From: Desulfobacula sp.
GTDB taxonomy: Bacteria; Desulfobacterota; Desulfobacteria; Desulfobacterales; Desulfobacteraceae
NCBI GenBank assembly: GCA_029940245.1
Contig: JAOZRF010000238.1
Span: forward strand, 1 to 5,195
Length of the DNA stretch: 5,195 bases
Direction: 5' to 3'
The notes under the pieces: generated by a model
What the model saw: the letters and a program-made list of their open reading frames with translations, nothing else
Database searches by the model: none
Told to the model about the DNA's origin: nothing
Position numbers and translations under genes: made by a program
In this document: positions 4,611 to 5,195 of the stretch, one piece after another
Position numbering within the stretch: position 1 is the first letter of the stretch
How the letters are laid out: each line of letters begins with the position of its first letter

Positions 4611-5195
4611 GTAAAAATATAAGTCGGTTCAGAAATATCGGAATCATGGCCCACATTGATGCTGGGAAAACCACGGTTACTGAAAGAATTCTCTTTTACA
4701 CGGGAAAGTCCTATAAAATCGGAGAAGTCCATGATGGAGAAGCTGTCATGGACTGGATGCAGGATGAACAGGACAGGGGTATAACCATCACCTCTGCTGT
4801 TACCACCTGTGAATGGAAAAATTTTCTTATTCAAATTATAGATACGCCGGGCCATGTTGATTTTACAGTTGAGGTGGAACGAGCATTACGAGTTCTGGAC
4901 GGGGCCATTGGTGTTTTCTGTGCCGTGGGAGGAGTTGAACCTCAATCCGAGAAGGTCTGGAGACAGGCAGATCGCTATTCAGTTCCCAGGTTGGCCTTTA
5001 TCAATAAAATGGACAGAATCGGAGCGGATTTTCTGGGTGCTGTCAATTCCATAAAAAAGAAGTTGATGGCAAATCCTGTGATACTGCAATTGCCCATGGG
5101 TTCCGAAGACAGGTTTGCCGGGGTCATAGATTTAATCAACATGAAACAGATCACCTGGGATGATGAAACAAAGGGTGCCCAGTATTCAATAGATG
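4607..5195 (+). CDS. fusA: Elongation factor G, N-terminal part (runs off the window)
   Basis: The first 196 codons of an EF-G translational GTPase, which catalyses ribosomal translocation and, with RRF, ribosome recycling. The frame is open to the window end. Domain G motifs are in order: G1 AHIDAGKTT (15-23), switch I/G2 RGITITSA (57-64), G3 DTPGHVDF (79-86) and G4 NKMD (133-136). IGEVHDG (38-44), [10 protein letters not shown] (106-115) and VWRQA (117-121) are also typical of EF-G, and the G' region follows (about 155-196). The G5 motif and domains II-V lie outside. The ATG (4607-4609) overlaps the GerMN stop as ATGA, with only a poor SD (GGTGA), so coupling is likely. The gene does not sit with rpsL/rpsG on its 5' side, so it may be a paralog (EF-G II or spdEFG type) and not the str-operon copy; the N-terminus alone does not decide. 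Confidence 0.95.
   Translation, partial: MSKNISRFRNIGIMAHIDAGKTTVTERILFYTGKSYKIGEVHDGEAVMDWMQDEQDRGITITSAVTTCEWKNFLIQIIDTPGHVDFTVEVERALRVLDGAIGVFCAVGGVEPQSEKVWRQADRYSVPRLAFINKMDRIGADFLGAVNSIKKKLMANPVILQLPMGSEDRFAGVIDLINMKQITWDDETKGAQYSID

Noticed and set aside
4580..4855. 91-residue open frame on the minus strand
   Set aside because: It is antisense to the EF-G GTPase domain, which is clearly the coding strand.
1..5195. CRISPR array, insertion sequence, toxin-antitoxin or defence system
   Set aside because: No regularly spaced repeats, transposase motifs, terminal inverted repeats or defence-family motifs were seen. All sizeable stretches are accounted for by housekeeping genes.

Overview
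The window looks like core-genome DNA from a bacterium of moderate-to-low GC content. The gene style (a GerMN-domain secreted protein beside an elongation factor G gene, a ddl-purD-purE-tsaC run, a DUF1992 protein) suggests Desulfobacterota, perhaps a Desulfobacter/Desulfobacula-like sulfate reducer. That placement is an inference from protein flavour and no marker here proves it. There is no insertion sequence, CRISPR array or clear phage gene.

The window is organised around a divergent regulatory region at about 3874-4070. Leftward (minus strand), a predicted promoter (3945-3973) leads into a tight cluster: a DUF1992/DnaJ-C28-like protein (3505-3873), D-alanine--D-alanine ligase ddl (2512-3471), a fused purD-purE gene (752-2515) and a TsaC/Sua5-type threonylcarbamoyl-AMP synthase (114-755). 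The ddl/purDE and purDE/tsaC junctions are both 4-bp ATGA stop/start overlaps, so translation is probably coupled. A tRNA-Leu(CAA) gene with its own near-consensus promoter follows in the same direction and is cut by the window start exactly at the last anticodon base.

Rightward (plus strand), a predicted promoter (3985-4013) precedes a short leader with possible alternative hairpins. It is followed by a secreted GerMN-domain protein (start chosen at 4071, where a signal peptide begins) and then the N-terminal 196 codons of an elongation factor G (4607 to the window end). These two genes also share an ATGA overlap.

The leftward genes supply unrelated housekeeping functions: purine synthesis (steps 2 and 6), the peptidoglycan precursor D-Ala-D-Ala, and tRNA t6A modification. 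The most notable feature is the single-chain PurD-PurE protein. It joins two non-consecutive purine-pathway enzymes with only a few linker residues, unlike the familiar PurE-PurK and SAICAR synthetase-PurE fusions. Secondary points are the placement of ddl next to purine genes, an EF-G gene coupled to a GerMN gene instead of ribosomal protein genes, an altered ATP/threonine-site motif in TsaC, and a tRNA-Leu-like fragment in the GerMN leader.
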